Positions 10,538 to 23,300 of a stretch of DNA of 64,000 nucleotides are shown here, in pieces. The notes below the pieces were generated by a model, which had not been told where the DNA came from, searched no databases, and was given only the letters and a program-made list of their open reading frames with translations. The stretch is from Bryoerythrophyllum caledonicum. Its lineage: Eukaryota; Streptophyta; Bryopsida; Pottiales; Pottiaceae. The stretch lies in NCBI GenBank assembly GCA_963971425.1, contig OZ020517.1, positions 15,347,297 to 15,411,296 on the forward strand, given 5' to 3'. Made by a program: the position numbers and the translations under genes. How positions within the stretch are numbered: the stretch's first letter is position 1; every line of letters starts with the position of its first letter.

Positions 10538-11184
10538 AGAAAAAACAAGGTAATGTAGAAAATCACTGGAGTTTAAACATCTAAACTACTAGAGTCTCAT
10601 TTAATAACTACAAGAGTCTAAATTAACTCATCAAAAGGAGAAAAGTGAAGATATAAAAGTGAAGGTAGTATAAGAAGTAATATAGCAATGAGAGGAGGAG
10701 TGAGATTTAGATCCACACATGTGGCCTTATATATTGCCACGTGGACTCCCTATGTAACAATTTTTTTCTTTACCTGATAAATTTTAATTAAAAATTTAGA
10801 TATAAACCTAATAGTTTTCATGATTTTAGGGAAAGAATAGGCAATGACTTTGATGGTAACTAAGCTAAAGAGTAGGGTGTTGACTTTGATGATTGTTTAT
10901 TAGTCTCTTCTTAGATCTTCAAAAATTGTAATATCCTCATCCATTTTTTACTATCAGTTATGGTGATTCTCTATTCTAATTTTTCCATCGAAAGTTGAAC
11001 GAACAAATAGATTAGGCCATTGTATTTAGAATGTCCATGTAAGTCTTCAGATTGTTCAACTTATTATCTACAAGTTTTGTCATCATTGGATGGTTGGTGT
11101 TCTTGCATCGCTTGTGTGCACATTCAACTCATTTTTAGCATCCTTTAATAAAGTGACTTTCATCAATAACTTTAAAATGTCTAG
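10538..11184. other. AT-rich spacer, nothing recognised
   Basis: Short open frames only. No family resemblance, RNA gene or clear repeat was seen. Confidence 0.5.
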
Positions 11185-11390
11185 AAGAAGAAGAAGCACT
11201 CCGGTCCCTCAAGGAGGCCAAAGTGAATAAAATGTCTGTTCGTTCCACCACTAAACCAATGTTCACCAAACATAGGTTTAGCAGTATGGAACTACTTCCC
11301 CTTCTCGAAGGTAGACACTATGTATTAGTAATCAGTACCCGTAACCGGTAACCAAGGGCCAAGGACGAATGAGAGCCATAAGGCTCAATT
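11185..11390 (-). mobile_element. LINE 3'-end fragment (minus strand)
   Basis: Read on the minus strand this matches the LINE 3' untranslated segments at 15.55-15.78 kb and 59.9-60.1 kb: an AATTGAGCC stretch, GGGGAAGTAGTTCCATA, a TTTATTCAC stretch and a terminal (TTC)n tail. It abuts a second 3' end at 11391-11470, so two LINE 3' ends lie in tandem. Either a 5'-truncated copy landed at the tail of the larger LINE or the tail was duplicated. Confidence 0.75.
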
Positions 11391-12446
11391 CGAAATAGAA
11401 GAAATAGAACTCCAGTTCTCAAAGAAGGGGGCTGGAGTGAATAAAGTGTTTGTTCGTTTCACTACTAAACCAATTCAAAGAGATAATATGTAAAGGTTAA
11501 ATGTGTGCTTTTTAGAGGTTTATGGGGTAACATTTGATTCTGAGAGAGGTTAGTGATTTTCAATTTTTTGTTTGTGTAGGACTATGGACATTGCATGTTG
11601 GATAGCAATGGTGTTGATATTTGTGAATGTCTTTTTAATTGGATTAATGGGAATATTGAATGTTTTTTCTAGACTTTTCATAAGAGGAATAAAGGTAATA
11701 GCTCTAGTTCCAACGCTGATGACAATAAGGGGTCAGTTTTCTATCCTAGAGTTGCAATGTCATTAATAAGTGGTTGGTATTTATTGATTTTGTTTTCAAT
11801 TGCTTGTGGAAAAAATCTATCATTACAATGTTTGAATTCAATAAACTGGATAGTAAGGTTTGTGTTTATGTGGTCCGGTGGGGGGTCCTTATATGGTAGT
11901 CCTTTGACGCATAGTATATCTGGTTTAAATCTAGCATTACAATGACATCAATGGATTCCACATGTGCATGGAAGTAGCTATGAGGGGACCTTGTTTTCCT
12001 GTGGATTATTGTTGAAGGTTTCGGCGTTCATAAGTATAAAGCAACGGGGTTTGTTTGAGGATACAATTAGTTTTTGGATTTTCAATACCGCTTTATTCGT
12101 ATCTTTTGACGATAAGGGAATTTTTATGATGGTTTTGGCATTTGAGGAGTACGTGTAACCATGTATCCTAGTCCGTGGAGGTGTACATTGGGCATGTTAT
12201 GGATGGAAATCGTTCTATTCCAAAGAAGAGTTGTTTGCAGAAATTTTCCCATATATTCTCCAATACGGGATATGATAAGGCATGTTTTTTGTGAGTCCGT
12301 AATTGTGGGATTTTTCCAAAAGTTTGTAGAGAGTTTGTTGTCAATGTTATTGTTACCGATCCATTAGTCTATGGTGAGGAAATTTTCCGAGATTAAATCG
12401 AGGTTGTAAATTAGATCTTGTTTTTTGAGATATTTGTCCAGAAATC

Positions 12447-13619
12447 TTATGGGGCCTTTGTCCGGGGTGTCTTCCATAGAAGACCAATTATCTCTTTGGA
12501 AGTAGTATGGGATAGCGTGGCGTATTCATACGGGTGTTTGGCATTTCTATGGGATTTGTTTAGTCCTTCCATCGCTAGTTTATCCGCTTGTTCGTTTCTC
12601 TCTATATTGACATGTGCTCTAACTTTATGAAGGGTTGTAATTTTTGTTTGACTGTGAAGCATTTGAACCATAAATGTTAACATTGTTTGGTCGGGGTGAC
12701 TATAATGTAGGGTAGGATGTGTTATATGTTTGTTTAATAAATATATATACATTTATGCAATCTATAAATATATGTGTGGGTTCATTAGTGTATTGTGAAG
12801 TGATAATTTGGAGAGTTTTATGTAGGGCCATCATTTTTGCTCCGAGGATATTTTGAAGTCCATGTAGTCTTTTGGATATCCTTCTTTCTTTGGTTGCATT
12901 GAATATTCCATATCCTGCTTTTTCTTTATGCCGATGTTCGGGGCTAGCTTCTGTTGGTTTTTTGAAGGAACCACCTATGTAGTAGCTACATGCAGGGTCA
13001 AATTTTAATGGAATATGATCTAAGTGTGTAGAGAGGGGAGGCAATGGGGTGAGGTGATTTCTATTGTACTAGCATATTTGAGTTTTGACCATTTTTTGTT
13101 GTTGTTTATTGGGGTTAGGGAGGGTGTAGGCGGGGCTATTTTTGTATATAGTTGATGTAAATTCAGGTTGTTTGTTACAGAAGTGAGTGTGGCAAGTTGT
13201 TTTGTGGTGCCAATATTATTATTTTGGTGGTGTATGCATAGTATTTGTATGGTGGATGGCTCTAATCTTTGATTATTTTTTACTTCAGGTGGTAACGTGG
13301 GTTCTTCGTATGGTACTGAATCTGCTTCAAGTAATGCGATGATGTGAGAATTAGGGAATGGGCATGAATGTGGGTTAAAGTTTTGGTACCATTTATTGTC
13401 TGGTGTGATAATAAGAGTAGAAGTATATTTTGGATCATTTTTGGCCGCAAGTCTAGCCCAATGTATTGCTTGTTGTGTTTCTTCTGTAATATCAGGATGT
13501 GCAATACCATTTCCAATCCATTTGTAGTCAAAGGCGTTTCCTAGTGAAACAAAGATCTTGTCTATTTTGAAAGGTGAATAAAACTTAGTGAGTTGGATGG
13601 AGCATGTAATGGGGGACAA
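12447..13619 (-). pseudogene. LINE RNase H domain and upstream linker
   Basis: Minus-strand frames at 13020-13619 and 12700-13044 read through a linker (FDYKWIGNGIAHPD, TQQAIHWARLAA) into an RNase H fold: YYIGGSFKKP with Gly where the catalytic Asp is expected, GLQNILGAKMMALHKTL with Lys in the place of the usual Glu, HIFIDCINV with Asp, and then KVRAHVNIERNEQADKLA, where the last Asp sits in the family's conserved H..N..AD motif. The domain follows RT, as in LINEs of the I/R1/Tad-like groups and some plant and algal L1 relatives. The altered active-site residues and frame breaks show decay. Confidence 0.75.
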
Positions 13620-15258
13620 GAAGTATGAGTGTTGGGTGTTGAAGGATAAGATTAGTGAGTCTAAGATGGGCGTGGATAATGTGTATTGTGCGAGTTCGAG
13701 GGGATTATTTTTTGGAATGCAGTATTTATATCTTTGGTATAGCCAGACTATTTTAGCTTCAAATGATTGGATTATTGGCTCTATGTTTGTAGAAGTTTGT
13801 AATTTGTTGTGGTATTGGTTCCATAGCCATTGGAGCCTAGTGATGGGGATGGAGATGACATGTCTCCCATTATCTTCATATATGTGTGCCTGATCATCAA
13901 TAGTTCTAATTATATTGTTTGATGTGAAAATGTCTTTTTGGGGGTTGCATTTGGTTGTCTGGATATTCAGGAGGGAGATGATTATGGGTGGGATGATGAA
14001 TCTTGGGTCATGAGATTGCTCTTGGGGGGTGTGCTTGAATGATTTCTAGGTAGAATCTATTTTAGGTGTTCTGATAATATTGTGTTAATTGTATGGAGCT
14101 ATGGGTGGAGGTGTTTTGGTCATGCCATGGAAAGAGGTTCCTTTGGGGTAACCATTTGTTGTAGGTATTGTTATTACATTGCCATTGGCATAGATATTTG
14201 GTAGCATTTCTTCTAATTTTGTTTAAGCCAATATATCTTCTATGTTTATGGTCAATAATGAGGTTTATGGGATATGTGGACGGGTTTTTAAGGATGTGTG
14301 TTGGCCGAGGAGGAAGGGATGGGTGCAGTGGGTTGGGGGGATGAATTGGTGAGTGGTTGTTTCTGGGATGGGTGTTAGTGATGGTGGTGACGTATGTGTC
14401 CCTCAGTCTGTAGGGATTTAGGTGTATAGAGCATGGAAATGCACATGTACAAGGGCATAGGGGGTAGCAAAATAGTTGTTGGGCAATATTAAGAGCGTTC
14501 TTTACTAGTTTGAATGGTGTAGCATGAAATGTTTTGAAGTCATTATGGTTCATAATATGTGTTCCATTTGATAGTGTAATTTGTTTTAAGTTGTTAATAT
14601 TTACCGAGAATAGTTTTTGTAATAGTTTTTGAGAGAGCTATTGGTTAATTCTTGTGTCATTCCGGGTTTCCTATAGCCATATTTTCTCCAAAGGTAAAGG
14701 TTCTAATAGAAAATCCATCAGTGTGCTTCAAAGGTAAATTTGTACTTTGTTTTTTAGTAGAAAAAATGTTTGGGTGATTGGTGATTTAATGATATCGACT
14801 TTGTTTATTCTGGGAATGTTTTTAGCACCACCATATTTGGCAAGAATAGAGTGTGTATCCTTTTTATATCTCTCCAAGTCTACCTTTGTCGTTGAGTGCG
14901 TTTTGAAGTTCTTCGCCTATACATTGAAGGTAAGCATTTTTAGGGGAGCAAGCTTTTAATCCAAATTTTTTTTTGGAAGTTGGGTTATGACATTTGACAT
15001 ACATTTGGGTAGGCCACAAATTGATTTTTCTACAGTTGTGATTTTTTTGTCTAGTTCTTTTATGGTGGGCATGGAGTATGGTACTGCATAGAAATTCTAC
15101 GCTACTCCGGGTTTGATTATTGTGTCTAACATTGTTATTTTTTGTTTCATTGTCGCCGGACATGTTATTAGCTCTTTGTTTTGTTTAGTGAATTTTGTAG
15201 TAGTGGTGTGAATAGTATCTTCCATTTTAATGAGGGGACAAGATGTGTGCCTAGATAC

Positions 15259-15782
15259 CATTGCAAACAAAATACATAAATACCAACCACTTCTCAATGA
15301 TATCCTAGCGCTTGGATGGAAAGTTGACCCCCTTATTGAAATTACCGCGGGTGCTAGAGCCACCACCTTTATACCCTCAATGACAATCCTCGAAGAAACA
15401 TTCAAAATCCCCGTGAACTCAATCAAAACCACATTTACAAATATTAACACCATTGCAATCCAACATGCTATGTCCATTCTCCTACACAAAAGGAAACTCG
15501 AAAACAACCAACCTCTCCCGGACACATTAGCCCCCCCTTGAAAACATTACCACACACTTCACCATGTCAACCTCTTTTAATGCCATTGTTTCCTTGCTTT
15601 TGGTTACTTGTTACTTGTTCTTGGTCACTTGTTCGTGGTTACTTGTTACATAGTGTCTACCCTCGAAAGGGGAAGTAGTTCCATACCTCTAACCCATGTC
15701 CGGTGGACATGGACTTAGAGGTGGTACAAATAGACACTTTATTCACGCCGGCCCCCGCTTGGGACCGGAGTTCTTCTTCTTC
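15259..15782 (+). mobile_element. 5'-truncated LINE copy with 13-bp target duplication
   Basis: The plus-strand sequence encodes the LINE C-terminal tail (HKYQPLLNDILALGWKVDP, FTNINTIAIQHAMSILLHK) and ends in TTCTTCTTCTTC. TGTGCCTAGATAC flanks it at 15246-15258 and 15783-15795, the target-site duplication expected of target-primed reverse transcription. It sits inside the larger minus-strand LINE, in the opposite orientation, so it is younger than that copy. Confidence 0.9.
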
Positions 15783-16329
15783 TGTGCCTAGATACACATA
15801 TGGTTCGTTTTGATGTAGTATGGGAATCAATTGGTTACGGTATTCTATGTTGGCGGTTTGCATGAGTGCTTTGAATGTCGTAGGGTTCATTTTGAATTTG
15901 TTTGGACATCCTGTGGAGGCACTCTTTTTGGGTACCAACATCCCTACCGGACCATTCGCAAAATCTATTGATTTTATTAACTTGGATTTGCATTGGTCAT
16001 AGTTTTCATGTTATAGCGGCAAGGTCGTCTACTTAAGGTGTTGTGTTTGTGATGACTTGTGCTGTTCCAAAGGTGTAGCCGTTATTACCTCTTTGCATCC
16101 ATCTTAGTACACTAAATATCACTTTTAGTGTAGTGGACACTAAAAGCAAACCCGTACACTAATTGTGAACTGGGCAATTAGTGTAGTGACAAATCATTAC
16201 ACTAAATGCCAACTATTACACTATTTGTGAATTCCACTTAAGATTACAGTGTAAATTTTTTCACTTGTGCACATTTAGTGTATCAGGATAAAAGAAGATT
16301 ATGTGTACATTTTGAGTATAAGAAGCGAC

Positions 16330-17240
16330 AAAGATTTTAGTACATTTAGGAAAAAAACAACATTTGGATAAAATAGAATTTAGAATGGAATAAACACCAA
16401 AAATTGATTTGGAAAATAAAAGATTGAGAGAAGAACCTAAATATGGAAGAAAAGTGGAATTGAAAAAATAGGAAACATTTGAAAATATAAGATTGGAAAA
16501 TTTTGAAAATGGAAACAATTAATGAAATAAACATTTGAATAAATACACATTTGAAAAGGAGACATTTGAAAAATGTTCATTTCAAAAAATAAACAATAGA
16601 ACTACGAAACTTTTTAGAAGTATATGATTGAAAAATGGAGCTTTTGAAATATGACCACATCGAAAGAGTAAACTTTTTCAAAAGTATTCTTTTAATTAAA
16701 TTGCTTAAAAGATAAAGGACTACAAAAGTAAAAGATTAAGAAAGAAAACATTTGAGATAGAAGACAATCAAAAAACAAAATATTTGAAAAAAATAAGGAT
16801 TTGAAAAAGTAAGGGATTGAAAAATTAAGGGCTAGGAAAAGTAAGGGGTTGAAAAAATAAGGGTTTGAAAAAGTAAAGGTTACAAAAAGGAAGGGTTTAA
16901 AAAAGTAAGAAATTGAAAAAGTAAGGATTTTAAAAAGCAAGGGGTTGAAAAAGTAAGGATTTCTAAAAGTAAGGAGTTGAAAAAGTAAGTGGTTGAAAAA
17001 ATAAAGGGTTGAAAAAGTAAAGGTACAAAAAGTAAAGGTACAAAAAGTAAGGATTTGAGAAAGTAAGGGTTAGAAAAAGTAAGGGGTTGAAAAAGTAAGG
17101 GTTAGAAAAAGTAAGGATTTCTAAAAGTAAGGGGTTGAAAAAATAGAGGTTTGGAAAGTAGGGTATAAAAAGTAAGGATTTGAGAAAGTAAGGGTTAGAA
17201 AAAGTAAGGGGTAGAAAAAGTAAGGGGTTGATGATATATG
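16330..17240. repeat. AT-rich minisatellite (GAAAAAGTAAGG-type)
   Basis: Degenerate units of the form TTGAAAAAGTAAGGG fill the stretch behind the left end of the pogo-like element, matching the array in P1 at 440-1210. Open frames here are repeat artefacts. Confidence 0.85.
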
Positions 17241-17247
17241 ATATTAA

Positions 17248-18646
17248 CCCCTAAGAGCATCTCCACTGGGGCACCGGGCCCCGACAAATTGCCCCGTTTC
17301 GCTGAGTTGCCGTGATCAAAGCCCACACTACATATTGAAAACCAAGGAAACAATCGGCCGGGCCCGGTTCTTTCTGCCCTTGAACAGGAAATTCAGCTCA
17401 TATGCCGGGACTTCTTCAAATTTCCTCGTTTTGCCCGGCCACTATCCTTTCAATATGTGTCTGTGGATAACTGGCTCTGCTCTCGACCAATTATTATCTG
17501 GAAAAACTAGCCAAAAAGTGACGTTGCAATTTGGAAAGTGGCGTTCTTAGACACAATCTCACGTTCTCAGATACAATCTGATGTTCTCATTGAAATTTCC
17601 AGTTTTGCGGTTCTCACTCAGCCTGGTAGCGGTGCATGAGCGGCACAAATATAGTGTAAGCGTGCACGGGTTTTTCGGGTCTTTTCCGTTCTGGCGGGGA
17701 AAATTCCCCGTCAGGGGTGGAGATGCTCTAATGGACCACGACCACTTTCGCTCTAAAACCAGTCCAAAACTGCCACTGCCAAAAAGAGACATGAAAATCA
17801 CATATTGAATTGAAATTTGAATTTTCAACCATAAGATCTTAAAATAGACTTTTATATAAACATGCCATAAAATTTTGGTTGCAATCCACCACACGGATTG
17901 ATAGATTTTAGTGTTTAAAGTCAAAACAAAGGTTCATTTTCTTCCCTGTGTTGAGTAGATCAACAGGCTTTGACTTCACTTTTTATCAAAAAATTTCATT
18001 GTACAAGGTCTTAATCTTTTACCATTGTCTTAAGAATGATGTTGTTTCCCGACACACCAATTTTTAGAGGTAAAAAAGGGGTGTAGCATATTCAAAACAA
18101 GTGTGCAAGGAGTGGAGGTTCAAAAATTGCCATTTAATGTTTTATTTTTTTGTGAACTACGTATGTATTTGAATGATAATCCAACGGTCAAAAAGAAGGT
18201 TTCCACCACATATTGTTGTTGAAAAAATAAAAAGTGAAAAATATGAAGATCTCTAGGTTTTATGTAGAAAAGATGAATTTTTTCCCCCGTTGCCCAACAA
18301 TGTGTGAAAATGTTTGACTTGGAATAAAATGCCTTTTTACACTAAAGACAAGATTTTTTTTTGAAAATTTCAAAAAAATAAAATATTATTTATATGTGTG
18401 AAAAATCTCAATGTCAATAGAAACTATTGTGAAATTTTTTGGAGGTGCCCGGAGTCCCCATTTTTTACTATGAGTGGTAGTAACGTTCAAACCACAAATC
18501 CAAAAAATAAAATAAAAATATCTCCACAAAGCTCTCATCAAAGGCTATCTTGTACAAAATTTTCAATTAAAAGGGGTTTTTTTCCGAATCGTAGGTACAT
18601 GCCCAAAATCCAATTTGACTCCGGGGGACGTTTGGTCCTTTAGGGG
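17248..18646. mobile_element. TTAA-flanked, piggyBac-like non-autonomous element
   Basis: TTAA lies on both sides (17244-17247, 18647-18650). The ends are CCCCTAATGGACCA (left, read without the nested MITE) and, in complement, CCCCTAAAGGACCA. TTAA targets and a C-run at the tip fit the piggyBac pattern. There is no transposase. Its target TTAA contains the stop codon of the pogo-like transposase, so the insertion left that protein's C-terminus unchanged. The net size is about 0.92 kb. Confidence 0.72.
17255..17728. mobile_element. PIF/Harbinger-type MITE
   Basis: The ends are GAGCATCTCCACTGGGGC and, in complement, GAGCATCTCCACCCCTGAC, flanked by TAA on both sides (17252-17254, 17729-17731). 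A TAA duplication with GAGCATCTCCA-type ends is common for plant Harbinger MITEs. The 474-bp body has no gene. It landed within ten bases of the left tip of the TTAA element. Confidence 0.8.
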
Positions 18647-18647
18647 T

Positions 18648-19933
18648 TAAGTTGCCGTAGGCATATGAGGTACTTCTAATCCTTCAAAATATTGACGATA
18701 TTTTGCATTAATCTCTTGAAGGTGTGGAAATAATTGATTAGTATTCCACGTGCCATCTAGCCCTAAAGCTAAACCACATCTAATCATAGATTTATGAGCA
18801 TAAGACATATTATCACAATCTAATAACTTATTAACTTCTTCAATGGAATTAGCCGCCAATTGGAGAATAAATCTTTTACGGGGATTAAGAAATTTACCGG
18901 ACCATTGATTGTCACCGCGTGGAATATTTTGCCATGCATCTCTTTGAATGAGCTCCGATTTCTTCATTTTCCATGGCCTTGTCCACGCATATTTAATCTT
19001 TGAAATAATAAAAGTATCCGTGGGTTGACATAGGTGAGTGGCACTTGGAGGTAAATATCTTAAAACGGTTCTTTTTTGGGCTAATACCTCTGCTAATCTA
19101 GGGATTAGATCATGGCCCAAACAATTATCAACCCACACTATTTTTGTATGGTTCTAAATGTTGGGTTGAAATGCTCGTGGTTCCTCAAAGTATTGAAGAA
19201 AGTTGGATTGGTCCATCCATCCTTTTGGGCCCGTACGGTAACACACACCGGGGATAGAATCTTCTAATCCTCCAATGAGGTAATTTCTATTTTCATTGCT
19301 AAATATAATCATGGAGGATTCTATCATTGCCCTACGTCCGCCCGAAATCCTTACAACCATTGTCATTGATTCTCCTCCCGCAACTACATCGGCATATTTT
19401 ACCGAACAATCTCCACGAAACCCCAATGTTCTACCGTTGTCCATATTTATGGTGAAATGTGTCTCATCTAAATTTTCAACGAGATTCTCATCAAATTCAC
19501 CGGATTCAAAACCTCGTTGCAAAAGTCCTAAACGATGAGCAACATTCATTTATATTTGAGCTTCTTTTTCCAGGCTCCATGTTAACCGACTACGTTGTGG
19601 AAGTAAAACTATAATATTTGCATCCATAAAATGCTGAATCCATGAGTGTGTGATTTTATCTTTTATAAGTCTATCATCTTTGGGGTCCCGAGAGTGTGTG
19701 GTATAAGAAGACTTCAACGCGAAAAGTATTGAGAGGGCGAGTTCAATTAGGAGGGTAGGAGAGAATTTTACCCCCGAACGCTTATATTCCTCGAAAGATT
19801 GTAGCAGCAATAGGTAAAGCCAAAGGACCCATGCTGACCTCCTTGGTCCTCGTCCGGTTCTGGCTTTGTTGAAAAAACGCTTCATTTTGCGCAAATTGCT
19901 GCGGGTGAATGAAATGGCTTGGTTTGTTGCGGG
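18648..19933 (-). pseudogene. Pogo-like DDD transposase, catalytic part
   Basis: One minus-strand frame runs from the edge of MULE W to the TAA that is part of the TTAA target at 18647-18650. It enters from the MULE junction as PATNQAISFTRSNLRKMK and then has the DDE_1-type core: ENLDETHFTI (first Asp), VWVDNCLGHDLIP (second Asp) and LPPSATHLCQPTDTFIISK (third Asp, 36 residues after the second), giving DD36D. Two in-frame stops break it (about 19550 and 19154). The N-terminal part is at 31808-32135, on the other side of the MULE, and the frame agrees across the target duplication. Function: moves TA-flanked elements such as its host element and probably P1. Confidence 0.82.
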
Positions 19934-20349
19934 CTCGTCTGTTGAGCGAAGCTAGTATGTGAGCGGGGAGAAAGGAGCAGGGAGCAGGGAGCAGGGAAAA
20001 TGGGAGCAGAGAGCAGGAACTTGCAAAAATCTTTCTTGAGAATTTAAAAATTTGGTTGTTAAAATATAAAAATCATGTAACTTATGCAAAATTAGCAAAA
20101 AGATGCCTATGACCGTGTACCACAGGGGGTCCTAAACCGCGAATAAAATATGGATTTGCACATTTAGAGACATTGAATCTGGTTTGGAAAAATTCAAAAT
20201 TTCAAAAGTTTGAGGGGATTAGAATTTATTATTCACTACCTTATTTTTTTAATCAATTGGTAAAAAGATAAAATTGTAAACTTGAAAAATAAGCTACGGA
20301 AGATTTCAAAAACTTGGTAGTAGCCCTAAACTACAAATTACTTTCTACA

Positions 20350-23300
20350 TCATGGTGATACGTGGCATAAAACCCTAGTTTCTAGAACACGCTTCACTTC
20401 ATTGAAGCTAAAGCTCGGGGCATGCATAAACACATCTACTGCGGAATCCAAACTACAGATAATAGTAAAGATGTAGTAAAGATGCTTGCATTGGGCCCAT
20501 TGTCCTCGTTTCCCTAAGGACTTTGTCAACATCTCTTTGAAGTATGGACATGAACAATCTGGAAATGAACCTATAGTGATCAGGTACTGTTGAGAATTGG
20601 GAACTATACCAGATTCTAGAGTAACGATACATCCAAATCCTGGATGAGGTACCATGGTCACTTGATGAATGCGACATCTGAGGGTGACAGCTGATGCACA
20701 ATTGTTGAGATGTTTTGTTGTAGGAGCCTTCATATTCCTGCGAATACTCTTCCCAGATCTGATCTTAGGATATTCATGAGGGGAATCCATAGTGGGATGA
20801 AAATTCATATCAAGGGTAGGACCTTGACTACCAAAATGTCGTCTTGGAGACATCGCCACACGTTGAGGTAGTTAAAAACCTACATTCTCGAGTGCCAAAA
20901 TTTCTTTCTTTGAAAGATTAGTTCCAATTTTAACTGGCCAGACACTTGGAACATTAGGTTTCGAGAGGACCCACTTGCGTTTGGTGCCCTTCATACAACG
21001 CTCGATGTCGTCATTGCAGAAGAAGAATTGCATGCGCTCCACCTTGTTCTTCTTATAATTGTCCATCATTCCAACATAGGTAGGAGCAGCAATGCTTTTG
21101 TTGTCTTGCACAATTCTAGTAATACACTTCCTCTTGGTAACTGCTTATAATGCAAAGCATGCTTTTGTAGAAGTCTTTGGCAATCTTGCAATGTGCCATT
21201 GCGACTCATTGCATACATTCTCCTGAACGGCAGTAATATGGCTTGAAAGAGATCTTAATGGAGATTGAATCACCTCTGTTGCCATGGGAATGGTTTCTTC
21301 TTCAGGTACGGTAGAAAGAAACTCCTCCTAAACATTACTCATACTAGGTGCGTCCATACGAGCTCTGGATGTTCTGGTATTGATTCTTGGATAGGAATAG
21401 TTTACCTTGTCAGGCCGATGGGACTCATGCTCGTCACCTAAAGACATGTCGGGCTTGCCTTTCTAACTACCAATCACTTCTTCTCCTTCCATGTGGGGAT
21501 GGCGAGTGCAAAATTCACCAGCTCCAGGCATTTTTGCTATAGCCTCGTTGAGAACCTTGGGGTTTCCAGAGCGAGAGACAGAGCGTTGGGCAACCCGTAA
21601 TAGCAACTCCTCCTTTCCAGGCCCATTGCCTCCACGTTCCCCTTTAAGAAACTGATAATACTTCACCACTTGCATAAATGCCCTAACAAAGTCATCTACA
21701 GTGGCCACATACAAGTCATTACCTCGATTTCCGGACTGCTGGAGCCATTTGTTGTGGGCTGTCTCTGCAAGATTGCATGAGGGCATCTCGGCAAGCTCAG
21801 CCTCATTAAGATTCTACACACATGCCATGGAATGAAGGAACAAAGGTGTTATTCAACCAATAACATGAAAATTGATTAATACAAATATTTGGGCACAAAA
21901 ATGAATGGTTTCATAAAACATGTTTACGGCTTTCGCTTACCAATTGCATAAAGCCACCCCACTGCCGGTATCGAAAATGCCAAAATGCTAGCCACAGCTC
22001 CAAACGACTCAAACTCTCCCCCGTTGCGGCACCTGAAGAATGCCACCATCCTACGATGGCGTGGTAGCGAGTTTCGGCCTCATTAAATGTTGTTGCATTC
22101 TTATATTGCTTGCAAAGCTGTCGATGTTGATCTTGGAGGTCAGCCCTGATGTCGGCCTTCGTATGCTTCTCAAAAGATTGGATCCAATGGAGGAGGCATG
22201 TTCGTTCTTGATTGGCCATTGGGATGGATGCATCCCCACTTCCATAGATGACCCGCACTGCATTCCAATTTGCTTACGCGCTATCAGCCAAGAATCCTTT
22301 GAACTTAGGATCCGCTATGTCATGTCTAGCTGCTACTGCATTTAGATTCTTCCAAAAAATGCATTGAGCTGCGGCATCCTCAGACTGCATATCACAAATC
22401 GCCACAGTCATAACCCTACAAAAAGTTGAGTCGTACACATGGCAAGCCATCGTGGTCCACTGCTTTACACGCTTGACATGGTCCAACATCAACCATGCGT
22501 CTTCGAGGTCGCCGGTGGGCTGCATTCGTCTTATTAAGTCAACTCCACTTCCTGGCCCCACTTCAGACATCTTGAAGACAAACACCTTATGTGAATCGGA
22601 TCCTTGGCCCGGAAATTTATTTTCCTGAATGAAAGCCCAATTGCTGCAACCCCTCAATTATGTGATACTATCTATGATGCCATACCGCCGAAGGTACTTG
22701 AAACTTGTGACCTGATTTCGAATACTAGGTGAACTGATGGACTTGCACATATCCAAAACAGGTACTAACTCCTCCAGGTTTAAGGTCTTCGACGGAACAT
22801 TTTCAGGCCGTAGAAGAAGCTCTCCAAGAATATCTTTACTTGCCTCCAAAACAATTGCAGAGGTAGTAGCATTTGGGGTCCTTTCAACATGCTCCCCAAG
22901 AAGGGCATTGGTCCTCTCGGTTAACTCCCGATAGTCACCAACTTTGACAGGATGTCTATGAACCCCTAAATGCACACATGCGCGAGTCATAATTGAACTG
23001 CCAAATACATAGTATATTCTAGAATCGCAGCTAGTAAGGCAAGAAGGGGGTGTCTTACAAATCTTACAAACTAGTGATGAACCGTTCGGTGGAAGACAAC
23101 CAACCCCAAACTTAGCCGATGTCGAGCCCTCCCACTCCGTACTGTTGATGGAAGATGTTCGATGGACACGAGTCAAGTAGGCACAGTTGCGGTTATTGCA
23201 TTGGAGATGGCCCACGCAACTAGATTTGCGAAATGTCAGTCCCGCGTCATTCTTGATATGCGAGGTAATTGTCTTTGTCCAAGCGTGGCCGTCGTATCGC

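Larger units (their letters stand above)
11391..16109 (-). mobile_element. LINE segment 3: end of RT, RNase H, C-terminal region, 3' end
   Basis: Minus-strand coding sequence runs from the late part of reverse transcriptase (LRWMQRGNNGYTFGT, then KKSASTGCPNKFK and PYVYLG) through an RNase H domain to a (TTC)n-type tail. It is the 3' part of the LINE whose RT core lies at 32910-33641. Removing the 16110-32907 insertion plus one TA restores the RT reading ...FLEPLLRWM. A 0.5-kb LINE fragment is inserted at 15259-15782. The LINE reading frame carries several stops and is no longer functional. Confidence 0.85.
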
